Notes: generated by a model from the sequence alone, not told the origin. A stretch of DNA of 8,478 bases from an uncultured Variovorax sp. (GCA_946478645.1 CAMLCW010000225.1:1-8478), one strand, 5' to 3'; counted from the first letter of the stretch, positions 1-5,903 are shown. Translations and numbers: made by a program.

Positions 1-517
1 GCGTGGACGTAGGGGTAGGGGTATTGGTCGCTGTGCGGGTCGCGGTCACGGTGGCGAGATGGTCGCGCTCGCGCTCGTAGCGCGCCTGGTCCTCGGCCGA
101 GAGGTCGACGGTGCGCGGCGCGACGTTCAGGCGCTGCTCGCGGTACTGCTTGGGCGCGATGACGTAGCCGACCTGGCGCGGCGCGGCATCGGGGCGCGTC
201 TGCACGGCGATGCGCGCTTCGCCGGGTTCGGCGGACAGCGCGATGCCGACGATCGCGGTCCATTCGATGGCATCGCCCAGCACCAGCAGAGGCTGGCCCG
301 GGTCGCTGTCCGTGCTCGCGAGCGGCCGCGTGGCCGAGGGGCCGAGCGACAGGCGGGCCACGCCGCCAGGAACCTGCGAGGCGCGGGGCCAGACCTGGGA
401 CGAGGGTGCCTCGCTGCCCGCGGGCTTCTTCTTTGGCGCAGCAGCGGCCAGCGAAGGCATGGCCGCGAGCGTGGCACTGCCGACAAGGAGGCAACGGCGC
501 CGGTTCATGAACGCCAT
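1..517 (-). CDS. Exported M23-family peptidase-like protein, N-terminal part (runs off the left edge)
   Basis: An open frame of 172 codons runs from ATG at 517 to the window edge without a stop. Residues 5-27 form a signal peptide: NRRR, then a hydrophobic Ala/Leu stretch ending in AAAA before PKKK. The twin arginines followed by CLL make Tat export possible but not certain. Residues 75-132 (LLVLGDAIEWTAIVGIAL, then YREQRLNV) and DLSAED at 138-143 resemble the N-terminal domain that precedes the LytM/M23 zinc peptidase domain in Burkholderiales cell-wall hydrolases. The catalytic His/Asp residues would lie outside the window, so peptidase activity is inferred. The frame starts 4 bases after the glnS stop, so it is probably cotranscribed with glnS. 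A second in-frame ATG at 508 gives MNRRR and is an equally plausible start. Residues 156-172 are a strict Thr-X repeat (separate entry). It could also be a non-catalytic M23 paralogue. Confidence 0.72.
   Translation of the reverse strand, partial: MAFMNRRRCLLVGSATLAAMPSLAAAAPKKKPAGSEAPSSQVWPRASQVPGGVARLSLGPSATRPLASTDSDPGQPLLVLGDAIEWTAIVGIALSAEPGEARIAVQTRPDAAPRQVGYVIAPKQYREQRLNVAPRTVDLSAEDQARYERERDHLATVTATRTATNTPTPTST
2..52 (-). repeat. Run of alternating threonine codons (Thr-X)n in the M23-like gene
   Basis: Read on the bottom strand, residues 156-172 of the M23-like protein have Thr at every second position, nine in a row (X = V, A, R, A, N, P, P, S). The DNA is an imperfect hexanucleotide repeat of ACC-NNN type. 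It sits where the linker between the N-terminal domain and the peptidase domain is expected, and it continues to the window edge, so its full length is unknown. Confidence 0.8.
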
Positions 518-521
518 GCGC

Positions 522-2342
522 CTACTTCGCCCAGCTGTCGCGCATGCCGGCCGCGCGGTTGAACACGCGCGGCTGGCCGCTCGCGGCCGCCGCCTTGGTG
601 TCCAGCACGAAATAGCCGTGCCGCTCGAACTGGATGCCGACGCCGGCTTCGGCATGGGCGAGCGAGGGTTCCACAAACGCTGCACAGGCTTCGAGGCTCT
701 GCTTGTTGAGTTCTTCGAGCAGGTCGCCGCTGCCGGGATGCGCCTCGGCGAACAGCCGCTCGTACAGCCGCACCTCGGCCTGCAGCGCATCGGCCACGGC
801 CACCCAGGTGATGTTGCCCTTGACCTTGATCGCGTCGGCGCCCGGCGTGCCGCTCTTGGTGTCGGGCACGAGCGTGGCTTGCACCTCGACCAGCCGGCCG
901 CCGGCATCGCGCGTGGCACCGGTGCATTCGATGACGTGGCCGTACTTCAGCCGCACCTTGTTGCCGGGGAACAGCCGGAAGAAGCCCTTGGGCTGCACGT
1001 CCTCGTAGTCGGTGCGTTCGATCCAGACCTCGCGGCCGAGCTTGAAGGCGCGCTTGCCCATCTCGGGATGGTGCGGATGCACGGGCGCCGAGCAGTCGTC
1101 GAGCACCTCGTCGCCGCCCATCACTTCGCCCCAGTTGGTGATGACGAGCCTGACCGGATCGAGCACCGCCATGGCGCGCGGCGCCACCGGGTCGAGCGTG
1201 TCGCGCAGCGCCGCCTCGAGGCTGGCGTAGTCGATCCAGCCGCCCGACTTGGTGGTGCCGCTGCGTTCGCAGAACAGGCGCAGCGCCTCGGGCGTGTAGC
1301 CGCGGCGGCGCAGGCCCGCGAGCGTGGGCATGCGCGGGTCGTCCCAGCCGTCGACGTGCTTCTCCTCGACCAGTTGGCGCAGCTTGCGCTTGCTCGTGAG
1401 CACGTGCGTGACGTTGAGCCGCGCGAATTCGTACTGGCGCGGATGCGGGCTCGCGATCAGGCCGCCTTCGGCGAGGCGGTCGAGCAGCCAGTCGTAGAAG
1501 GGGCGCTGGTCCTCGAATTCGAGCGTGCAGATCGAATGGGTGATCTGCTCGAGTGCGTCCTCGATCGGATGCGCATAGGTGTACATCGGGTAGATGCACC
1601 ACTTGTCGCCGGTGTTGTGGTGCGTGGCGCGGCGGATGCGGTAGAGCGCCGGGTCGCGCATGTTGATGTTGGGGCTCGCCATGTCGATCCTGGCGCGCAA
1701 GGTGGCGGCGCCGTCGGCGAGCTTGCCGTCGCGCATCTCGCGAAAACGCGCGAGGTTTTCTTCGGGTGTGCGGTTGCGGAACGGGCTGTCGGTGCCGGGC
1801 GTGTTGAAGTCGCCGCGGTTGGCGCGCATCTCGTCGATGCTCTGCTCGTCCACGTAGGCCAGGCCGGCGCCGATCAGGTATTCGGCCGCGCGATACATGA
1901 AGTCGAAGTACTCGCTCGCGAAGTACTCGTGCGGCTGCAGCGTGCCAGGCGCGCTCGGGCGGTCGGCAAGGTGGGTCTCGTAGCCGAGCCAGCGGACCGC
2001 GTCGCGAATCGCGTCGACGTATTCCTGCTCTTCCTTTTCGGGGTTGGTGTCGTCGAAGCGCAGGTGGCAGACGCCGCCGTATTCCCGCGCGAGCTCGAAG
2101 TTGAGCCAGATGCTCTTGGCGTGGCCGATGTGGAGGTAGCCGTTGGGCTCGGGCGGAAAGCGCAGGCGGACCTTGGCCGGGTCGGGCATGCCCTGGGCAT
2201 GGTGGGCGGCGTCACCGGGCGAGCCGCCCCACTGGCGGCCGGCATAGGCCCCCTGCGCGAGGTCGTTTTCGATCACGTGGCGCAGGAAATTGCTCGGCGC
2301 AGCGGTGGTTTTCGCGCTGTCTTTGTCGGTCGGGGAAGTCAT
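522..2342 (-). CDS. glnS: Glutaminyl-tRNA synthetase
   Basis: This 606-residue class I aminoacyl-tRNA synthetase charges tRNA-Gln with glutamine in the cytoplasm, using ATP. The class I signature is FPPEPNGYLHIGHAKS at residues 62-77, with HIGH at 71-74. The Gln-type HIGHAKS distinguishes it from glutamyl-tRNA synthetases. The second ATP-binding loop, of KMSKS type, is LTSKRKL at 315-321, followed by the family block DGWDDPRMPT at 331-340. The C-terminal half carries the beta-barrel anticodon-binding region and ends with FNRAAGMRDSWAK, matching the E. coli end FNRTVGLRDTWAK. The E. coli enzyme has about 554 residues. The extra length comes partly from a longer N-terminus and an insert around residues 40-58. 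ATG at 2342 has no evident Shine-Dalgarno sequence. The stop at 522 lies 4 bases before the M23-like gene. No frameshift or missing active-site motif is seen. Confidence 0.97.
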   Translation of the reverse strand: MTSPTDKDSAKTTAAPSNFLRHVIENDLAQGAYAGRQWGGSPGDAAHHAQGMPDPAKVRLRFPPEPNGYLHIGHAKSIWLNFELAREYGGVCHLRFDDTNPEKEEQEYVDAIRDAVRWLGYETHLADRPSAPGTLQPHEYFASEYFDFMYRAAEYLIGAGLAYVDEQSIDEMRANRGDFNTPGTDSPFRNRTPEENLARFREMRDGKLADGAATLRARIDMASPNINMRDPALYRIRRATHHNTGDKWCIYPMYTYAHPIEDALEQITHSICTLEFEDQRPFYDWLLDRLAEGGLIASPHPRQYEFARLNVTHVLTSKRKLRQLVEEKHVDGWDDPRMPTLAGLRRRGYTPEALRLFCERSGTTKSGGWIDYASLEAALRDTLDPVAPRAMAVLDPVRLVITNWGEVMGGDEVLDDCSAPVHPHHPEMGKRAFKLGREVWIERTDYEDVQPKGFFRLFPGNKVRLKYGHVIECTGATRDAGGRLVEVQATLVPDTKSGTPGADAIKVKGNITWVAVADALQAEVRLYERLFAEAHPGSGDLLEELNKQSLEACAAFVEPSLAHAEAGVGIQFERHGYFVLDTKAAAASGQPRVFNRAAGMRDSWAK

Positions 2343-2348
2343 CGCGGC

Positions 2349-2354
2349 ATTCTA
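2349..2354 (-). promoter_or_regulatory. Possible -10 element (TAGAAT) just upstream of glnS
   Basis: On the bottom strand TAGAAT (5 of 6 match to TATAAT) lies only 6 bases before the glnS ATG, and no purine-rich ribosome site occurs in the usual window. If used, transcription would begin at or next to the ATG, giving a nearly leaderless message. No good -35 hexamer lies 16-18 bases upstream (AGTAAC at 17), so this is a weak call. Confidence 0.25.
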
Positions 2355-2461
2355 GATTGCGCCCCGTTTCGGTTACTTCTGGCAACGTTCTTCACATTGC
2401 GGCGGGCAACCGATTTGCAATTGGCGCGTTCAATACCTACATGGGCGGCAACGCCCCAACC

Positions 2462-2466
2462 AGGAG
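2462..2466 (+). promoter_or_regulatory. Ribosome binding site AGGAG for the Tyr/His-rich protein gene
   Basis: AGGAG ends 9 bases before ATG 2476 and fixes that start. Upstream, TTGCAA at 2415-2420 could be a -35 hexamer, but the matching -10 position (TACATG, 2438-2443) fits only 3 of 6, so I do not assign a promoter. The rest of the 133-base gap to glnS shows no other clear signal. Confidence 0.8.
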
Positions 2467-2475
2467 TTCCAGATC

Positions 2476-2808
2476 ATGAGCCTCACACGTTCAACCTTCT
2501 TTAAATGGACCGGCGCAGGTCTCGTGGCCTTCGGCGCCTTGTTTGCGGCCACTTCGGCCAGCGCCCGCGGCGACGTGAGCTGGTCTATCGGCGTGGGCCT
2601 GCCGGGCGTGGCCGTCGGCGTGGCCGCCCCGGCCTACTATCCGCCGCCCGCGCCGGTGTACTACGCGCCGCCGCCCCCGGTGTATTACCGCCCGCCGCCG
2701 CCGGTCTATTACCGTCCGGCGCCGGTGTACTACGCACCCCCGGCCTACTACGCGCCGCGCGGGTACTACCGCCATCATCGCCACCACCGCCACCACCACT
2801 GGCGTTGA
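2476..2808 (+). CDS. Small secreted Pro/Tyr-repeat protein with His-rich tail
   Basis: This 110-residue protein has no function I can name. Residues 1-30 are a signal peptide (positive MSLTRSTFFK, hydrophobic core, ATSASA cleavage site), so it should reach the periplasm or cell surface. Residues 31-52 are a short Gly/Val segment. Residues 53-98 are low complexity, with seven Tyr-Tyr pairs (at 54, 62, 70, 78, 85, 91 and 97) in PPPPVYYR-like units. The last 12 residues are RHHRHHRHHHWR, with seven His. It resembles the short PXPV-repeat hypothetical proteins common in Burkholderiales, which often carry the same kind of leader. The His tail could bind metal ions and the Tyr pairs could crosslink or stack, but both are inference. 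It is a single-gene unit with its own ribosome site and terminator, divergent from glnS and convergent with the LytTR regulator gene. Confidence 0.85.
   Translation: MSLTRSTFFKWTGAGLVAFGALFAATSASARGDVSWSIGVGLPGVAVGVAAPAYYPPPAPVYYAPPPPVYYRPPPPVYYRPAPVYYAPPAYYAPRGYYRHHRHHRHHHWR
2641..2769 (+). repeat. Degenerate 24/21/18-base coding repeats ending in Tyr-Tyr
   Basis: Six tandem units encode PPPAPVYY (2641-2664), APPPPVYY (2665-2688), RPPPPVYY (2689-2712), RPAPVYY (2713-2733), APPAYY (2734-2751) and APRGYY (2752-2769). The first three are exact 8-codon units and the later ones shrink to 7 and then 6 codons. The codons vary (TAC/TAT, CCG/CCC, GTG/GTC), so the array is old or under selection at the protein level rather than a fresh duplication. 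Confidence 0.85.
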
Positions 2809-2848
2809 GCCACGGCAGCACCGCCTGGCGGTGCGCGCCAACAGGCCC

Positions 2849-2879
2849 AAAGCCGGCCCCTTGCGGGGCCGGCTTTTTT
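2849..2879 (+). terminator. Intrinsic terminator after the Tyr/His-rich protein gene
   Basis: A 9-bp GC stem (GCCGGCCCC at 2852-2860 pairing with GGGGCCGGC at 2865-2873) closes a TTGC loop. Three A-T pairs extend it, and it runs into six T residues (2874-2879). It stops top-strand transcription before the convergent LytTR gene. On the bottom strand it is followed by only three T residues, so it is a weaker terminator for the four-gene operon ending at 2889. A smaller hairpin (GCACCG 2818-2823 with CGGTGC 2829-2834) lies between it and the stop codon. Confidence 0.92.
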
Positions 2880-2888
2880 CATGGCGTT

Positions 2889-3740
2889 TCACATGGCGCG
2901 AAACAGATGGGCATAGAGCCGGCTGACCGGAATCTTCTCTGCCCGTCCGCGCAGGGCGAGATGCAGCTTGCCCGCCTCGTCGCGATGCACCGCTTCGATG
3001 GCCGCGCTGCGCACGACCACGGCGCGGTGCACCTGCCAGAAGTCTTGTGGATCGAGCTGGGGCAGCAGCTGCTTGAGCGGCGTGCGGATGAGGTATTCGT
3101 GGCCCGCGGTGAGCACGCGCACATATTTGTCGGCTGCCTCGAAATACAGCACCTCGTCCACCGGCACCATGCGCACGGTGGCGCCGCCGGTCTCGCTCGC
3201 GGCGATCATCCGCAGCGGCGCCGCCGCGGATGGCGGCTGTGACTGGCCGCCGTGACCGGCGGCGGCCGCCAGCACCTGGCGCCATTGCGCGAGCGTCCGC
3301 TCGAGCGCCTCGTCGGTGGCAGCCGCCGCCGCACCGGCCGACGGCGGCTGTGCCGTGTCGAGCGCCTGCCGCAAACGCTGAACGGTCTTCTGCAGCCGCG
3401 CGGGCTGGACGGGCTTGAGCACGTAGTCGATGGCCTGGGTCTCGAAGGCGCGCGCCGCGTATTCGTCGTAGGCGGTCACGAACACGAGCTGCGGCAGCGG
3501 CGCCTCGTGCGTCGGCCAGCGGTCGGCCAGTTCGGCGGCCGCGCCGAGGCCGTCCTGGCCGGGCATGCGGATGTCGAAGAAGAGCACCTGCGGCAGCAGG
3601 CGCAGCGCCTCGCGCACCGCGGCGTGGCCGTCGCGCGCGAGCGCGCGCACTTGCAGTTCGGGCCAGGCCGTGGCGAGTTCGGCCTGGAGGGCCTGAGCGA
3701 GCAGCGGCTCGTCTTCGGCGATGAGGGCGGTGGGGTTCAT
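2889..3740 (-). CDS. LytTR-family response regulator
   Basis: This 283-residue cytoplasmic DNA-binding regulator is of the AlgR/LytR type. The receiver domain spans residues 1-125, with acidic pocket E9-D10-E11, phospho-acceptor D56 in FFDIRMPGQDG, T89 and K109-P110 in YVLKPV. An Ala/Gln/Pro-rich linker covers about 130-175. The LytTR DNA-binding domain is 177-283, with VDEVLYFEAADKYVRVL at 194-210, FWQVHRAVVV at 234-243 and the typical closing IPVSRLYAHLF. The start is ATG 3740, which overlaps the kinase stop in an ATGA arrangement, so translation is probably coupled. A further in-frame ATG at 3755 would add only MAAPR. It is the last gene of the four-gene bottom-strand set and the obvious partner of the kinase. 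Its DNA target is unknown. I looked for AlgR-like 9-base sites in the intergenic regions and found no convincing pair. Confidence 0.95.
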   Translation of the reverse strand: MNPTALIAEDEPLLAQALQAELATAWPELQVRALARDGHAAVREALRLLPQVLFFDIRMPGQDGLGAAAELADRWPTHEAPLPQLVFVTAYDEYAARAFETQAIDYVLKPVQPARLQKTVQRLRQALDTAQPPSAGAAAAATDEALERTLAQWRQVLAAAAGHGGQSQPPSAAAPLRMIAASETGGATVRMVPVDEVLYFEAADKYVRVLTAGHEYLIRTPLKQLLPQLDPQDFWQVHRAVVVRSAAIEAVHRDEAGKLHLALRGRAEKIPVSRLYAHLFRAM

Positions 3741-4852
3741 GCGTGGGGCTGCCATGGAAAGCGCAGGACGACGCGGGTGCCGCCCGTGGGCCCGGCTGTC
3801 AGTTCCATGCGGCCGCGGTCGGCATACATGGCGGCGAGCCGTTCGCGGACCTGGCCGAGCCCGAAGCCGCCGCCGTCGGCCGGCGTGCCCGGGTGCGCGG
3901 CGTCGAAGCCGACACCGGTGTCGCTGACCTCGATCACCAGTTCTGCGTCGTGACGCCGCGCGCGCACCGCGATCTCGCCGCCCTCGACCTGCGGCTCGAG
4001 CCCATGGCGGATGCTGTTCTCGACCAGCGGCTGCAGCAGCAGCGGCGGCACGGCCGCGTTGCGCAATTCGTCGGGCAGATCGAGCGTGTAGCGCAGCCGC
4101 TCGCCCATGCGCACGGACATCAGTTCGAGGTAGTCGGCCAGCCGGTCGAACTCGGCCGCGAGCGGATGCGAGAGCGCGCGCGACCCGCCGAGCGTCATGC
4201 GCAGGTAGCTGTTGAGGCGGTCGAGCATGGCCACCGCGCGCGGCGGATCGGTGGTGATCAGCACGCGCAGGTTGGCCAGCGTGTTGAACAGCATGTGCGG
4301 CTCGAGCTGCGTTTCGAGCAGCTTGAGCCGCGCCTCGGTCGCGTTGCGCTGGGCCAGGTCGAGCTGCTCCTGCATGTACCGGCCCTTGCCCAAGGTATAG
4401 AACAGGTACGACATGCCGGCCGTGGTTCCCAGCGTGACGGCGATGGTGGCGATCAGCTGCGCCCGGCCGAGCTTGTAGAAGGTCAGGATGGGTCGGCCGC
4501 TCCAGGCGTCGCCGATGGTCTGGCCGACGACGAAGCCGATGGTCACGCTCACGGCCACCAGCACCACGCCGCGCGCGCCAAGCGGCCAGCGAACCGACTC
4601 GCCGCGGGTCAGCAGCAGCCGGCCCAGGTCGATCAGGAGCCAGCTCATGAGCCCGATCGAGAGCGAATAGACAAGCTGGTTGCTCCATTTGCCATCGGGT
4701 CCGTGCATGGTGGCGGTCATGACGGCCGCGATGACGCAGCAGCAGGCCGCCGTGATCAGGCCGTGCCGCAGCAGGTCGCGCACCGTGTCGGCGCCGAACA
4801 GCGGGCCCGGCGCGGATGCGGGTGCGGGTGCTGGTGCGGCGGAGGCTACCAA
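3737..4852 (-). CDS. LytS/YehU-type membrane sensor histidine kinase (TTG start)
   Basis: This 371-residue inner-membrane kinase should phosphorylate the LytTR regulator encoded next to it. A short Ala/Pro-rich N-terminus (residues 3-17) precedes four predicted membrane helices at about 30-48, 59-79, 95-113 and 131-153. A helical stretch then leads to the His_kinase domain with phospho-acceptor H186 in LEPHMLFNTLANL; many relatives have NPHFLFN here. The ATPase region has the N box LVENSIRHG (276-284), DTGVGF (311-316) and GGGFGLGQVRERL (327-339). No periplasmic sensor domain is present, so sensing would be within the membrane or through a partner. The start is TTG 4852, because GGGAGG lies 6 bases upstream and the first in-frame ATG (residue 45) falls inside helix 1. 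A GTG at residue 24 is an alternative. The start overlaps the 2TM gene by 7 bases and the stop overlaps the regulator start by 3 bases (ATGA). Confidence 0.94.
   Translation of the reverse strand: MVASAAPAPAPASAPGPLFGADTVRDLLRHGLITAACCCVIAAVMTATMHGPDGKWSNQLVYSLSIGLMSWLLIDLGRLLLTRGESVRWPLGARGVVLVAVSVTIGFVVGQTIGDAWSGRPILTFYKLGRAQLIATIAVTLGTTAGMSYLFYTLGKGRYMQEQLDLAQRNATEARLKLLETQLEPHMLFNTLANLRVLITTDPPRAVAMLDRLNSYLRMTLGGSRALSHPLAAEFDRLADYLELMSVRMGERLRYTLDLPDELRNAAVPPLLLQPLVENSIRHGLEPQVEGGEIAVRARRHDAELVIEVSDTGVGFDAAHPGTPADGGGFGLGQVRERLAAMYADRGRMELTAGPTGGTRVVLRFPWQPHA
4814..4837 (-). repeat. Ala-Pro hexanucleotide repeat at the kinase N-terminus
   Basis: The bottom-strand codons for residues 6-13 of the kinase are four near-copies of GCACCC (GCACCA, GCACCC, GCACCC, GCATCC). 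They give an Ala-Pro run right after the start codon, in the cytoplasmic tail before helix 1. Slippage by one unit would keep the reading frame. Confidence 0.6.
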
Positions 4853-5148
4853 GGATCGCCTCCCTGCAGCGCGCGGCGTTCGCGGGCCACGAGCCGGTCA
4901 TAGACCCCGCCGCCGGTCGCGACGAACCAGACCACCGCGCCGTGGATCAGCAGCCCGAGGCCCCAGCCCAGCAGCGGGTACACGGCCCAGGTGTGGCCGC
5001 GCGAGGCCGAGAGGGCGACCAGGCCCACGTTGACCAGCACATAGACGAAGGCGTGGATGAACCAGCCGAGCTTGGCGCCGGCGCGGCGCCGTGCGAGTCG
5101 TTCGAGGTCGGCGGGGGAAGCGCGGGTGTGGGTTTGTGCAGGGTTCAT
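4846..5148 (-). CDS. Small 2TM-domain membrane protein
   Basis: This 100-residue protein matches the 2TM domain pattern as I know it: a charged N-terminal helix (about 12-26), then a first membrane helix LGWFIHAFVYVLVNVGLVAL (27-46), a short turn with W54 and P58, and a second helix LLGWGLGLLIHGAVVWFVAT (59-78). Conserved-type residues visible are H32, N40, W54, P58, GWG at 61-63 and H69. A basic tail (RLVARERRALQ) follows. 2TM domains occur alone or fused to LytS-type kinases and LytTR proteins; their role is unknown. Here the gene sits directly before the kinase and overlaps it by 7 bases, so a role as a membrane partner of the kinase is reasonable inference. The start ATG 5148 is supported by GGAG 7 bases upstream. 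Confidence 0.9.
   Translation of the reverse strand: MNPAQTHTRASPADLERLARRRAGAKLGWFIHAFVYVLVNVGLVALSASRGHTWAVYPLLGWGLGLLIHGAVVWFVATGGGVYDRLVARERRALQGGDPW
4859..4864 (-). promoter_or_regulatory. Shine-Dalgarno GGGAGG that decides the TTG start of the kinase
   Basis: GGGAGG on the bottom strand lies 6 bases before TTG 4852, inside the last codons of the 2TM-protein gene. Its strength and spacing argue that the non-ATG start is real and that the kinase is translated in coupling with the upstream gene. Confidence 0.82.
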
Positions 5149-5155
5149 GACGGTT

Positions 5156-5159
5156 CTCC
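5156..5159 (-). promoter_or_regulatory. Ribosome binding site GGAG for the 2TM gene
   Basis: GGAG on the bottom strand is 7 bases before ATG 5148. The 54-base gap to the preceding gene (5149-5202) is richer in A/T than its surroundings, but shows no -35/-10 pair I would defend. Confidence 0.75.
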
Positions 5160-5202
5160 GTGACGGGGTTGAAGAAAAATGTCGATGAAGCGGCTCGCGA
5201 TC

Positions 5203-5724
5203 TTAGGCGGGGCGCGCTTCGGGAGCCATGCAGGCGGTGCGGACGGCCAGCGTCCACAGCCGCACGGCGCGCGCGGCGAAGACGCCGCTGAAGGCGCCGT
5301 ACAGCACCGGGATGCCGACCGCGAATGCGGGCTGCCGGTGCAGGGCGGGCGCCATGGCCAGCGCCACGCCAACCGCATATTTGGTGGCGAAGATGCCCAT
5401 CATCAGCATGAGCGGCACCGCGCTGCCGGGCAGGTGGAATGTGCGCGTGGCCGGGTCGTAGCGCACGCCAGCCGGCAGCGGCGCCTGCAGCACCGCAAGG
5501 GCCGCCGCTGCGGCCGCCAGACCCCAGCCGAGCAGGGCGCCCGGCGAATCGCCGAACGCCGTGAGCACGCCCGCGAGCGACAGGCCGGTCATGCCGACCG
5601 ACACCACGGTGAGCCGGCCCAGGCCGCTGCGGCTCGGCAGCAACTGCTTCGCGCCCAGCCACAGCAGCAGCGCGAACACGGCGAAGACCCACTTCGGGGT
5701 ATGAAGAATGATCTGCAGCAGCAT
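5203..5724 (-). CDS. Five-helix membrane protein resembling DUF6622
   Basis: This 173-residue integral membrane protein has no known function. Predicted helices are at about 11-29, 37-55, 62-81, 102-125 and 132-152. Between helices 3 and 4 a short loop reads YDPATRTFHLPGSAVPLMLMM, and helix 4 contains IFATKY. The pattern of a TRxFxLPGSxxPL block followed by FxTKY resembles the small family I recall as DUF6622, found in Comamonadaceae; I could not check this. I chose ATG 5724 because the protein then begins directly with LLQIILHTPKWVF, the expected first helix. An in-frame start at 5787 would add 21 polar, Pro-rich residues. The ribosome site before 5724 is weak (TGGAA). It is the first gene of the bottom-strand set, 54 bases before the 2TM gene, and its promoter must lie in the region shared with the efflux operon. 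Confidence 0.78.
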   Translation of the reverse strand: MLLQIILHTPKWVFAVFALLLWLGAKQLLPSRSGLGRLTVVSVGMTGLSLAGVLTAFGDSPGALLGWGLAAAAAALAVLQAPLPAGVRYDPATRTFHLPGSAVPLMLMMGIFATKYAVGVALAMAPALHRQPAFAVGIPVLYGAFSGVFAARAVRLWTLAVRTACMAPEARPA

Positions 5725-5775
5725 GGCGGTTCCAGGAATGGAGTTGGGTTGAAGGGGACTGTGCCGATCGGCCGG

Positions 5776-5789
5776 CGGTGGGGCCACCG
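5776..5789. repeat. Short inverted repeat in the divergent intergenic region
   Basis: CGGTGG and CCACCG flank a 2-base centre, 52 bases before the membrane-protein start. It could be an operator half-site pair or a small hairpin in the leader of the bottom-strand operon. In DNA this GC-rich, a 6-base arm can easily arise by chance. Confidence 0.35.
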
Positions 5790-5850
5790 GGCTGCGACGA
5801 AATGCGCCGTGGCGGCGTGAGGCGCGCCAATACGGCGCGGAATGCGGTCG

Positions 5851-5903
5851 TTTTTCACAGCTTTACCGCCGCTTTACGGTCCGGCAGACAGGCGCGCTAC
5901 GAT
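5851..5903 (+). promoter_or_regulatory. Candidate regulator box (tandem GCTTTAC) and -10 for the efflux operon
   Basis: GCTTTAC occurs at 5860-5866 and again at 5871-5877, separated by CGCC, so the units are 11 bases apart. A third TTT at 5851-5853 keeps the same phase (5851, 5862, 5873). Tandem repeats of one helical turn are the known binding layout of OmpR/PhoB-family regulators. TACGAT at 5898-5903 (4 of 6 match to TATAAT) lies 20 bases after the second unit, so the box would cover the -35 position of an activated promoter. That would give a leader of about 35 bases before ATG 5946. The box is also available to a bottom-strand promoter for the membrane-protein operon. Identity of the binding protein is not visible here. 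Confidence 0.5.

Noticed and set aside
127..486. A 119-codon bottom-strand frame near the left edge
   Set aside because: A neighbouring frame (1-517) has a signal peptide, ordinary composition and M23-like motifs. This one is Arg/Ser/Pro-rich without features.
2361..2436. GTT-containing sites near 2363-2392 and 2429 as possible LytTR/AlgR binding sites
   Set aside because: The best (AACGTTCTT) still misses a key position of the AlgR-type consensus as I know it, and no second copy lies at the expected spacing.
210..2504. A 764-codon open frame on the top strand, opposite glnS
   Set aside because: It is the antisense shadow of glnS in very GC-rich DNA, where stop codons are rare. Its composition (Ala, Arg, Val, His, Glu, Asp) is typical of such shadows and it lacks any recognisable domain.
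2505..3242. A 245-codon top-strand frame running past the terminator
   Set aside because: It overlaps the secreted protein gene in another frame, crosses a strong terminator and then reads antisense to the LytTR gene.
3741..4901. Upstream in-frame extension of the LytTR regulator (continuous open frame to 4901)
   Set aside because: The receiver domain begins properly at MNPTALIAEDE (3740), and the extension runs through the kinase gene in another frame with Arg-rich nonsense sequence.
3743..4903. A 386-codon open frame on the top strand, opposite the histidine kinase
   Set aside because: It is antisense to a gene with all kinase motifs in order and has His/Gln/Arg-rich shadow composition.
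5725..5787. Longer start for the five-helix membrane protein at ATG 5787
   Set aside because: The added residues are polar and Pro-rich and precede the natural first helix; they also cross the short inverted repeat. ATG 5724 fits the family-like start better.
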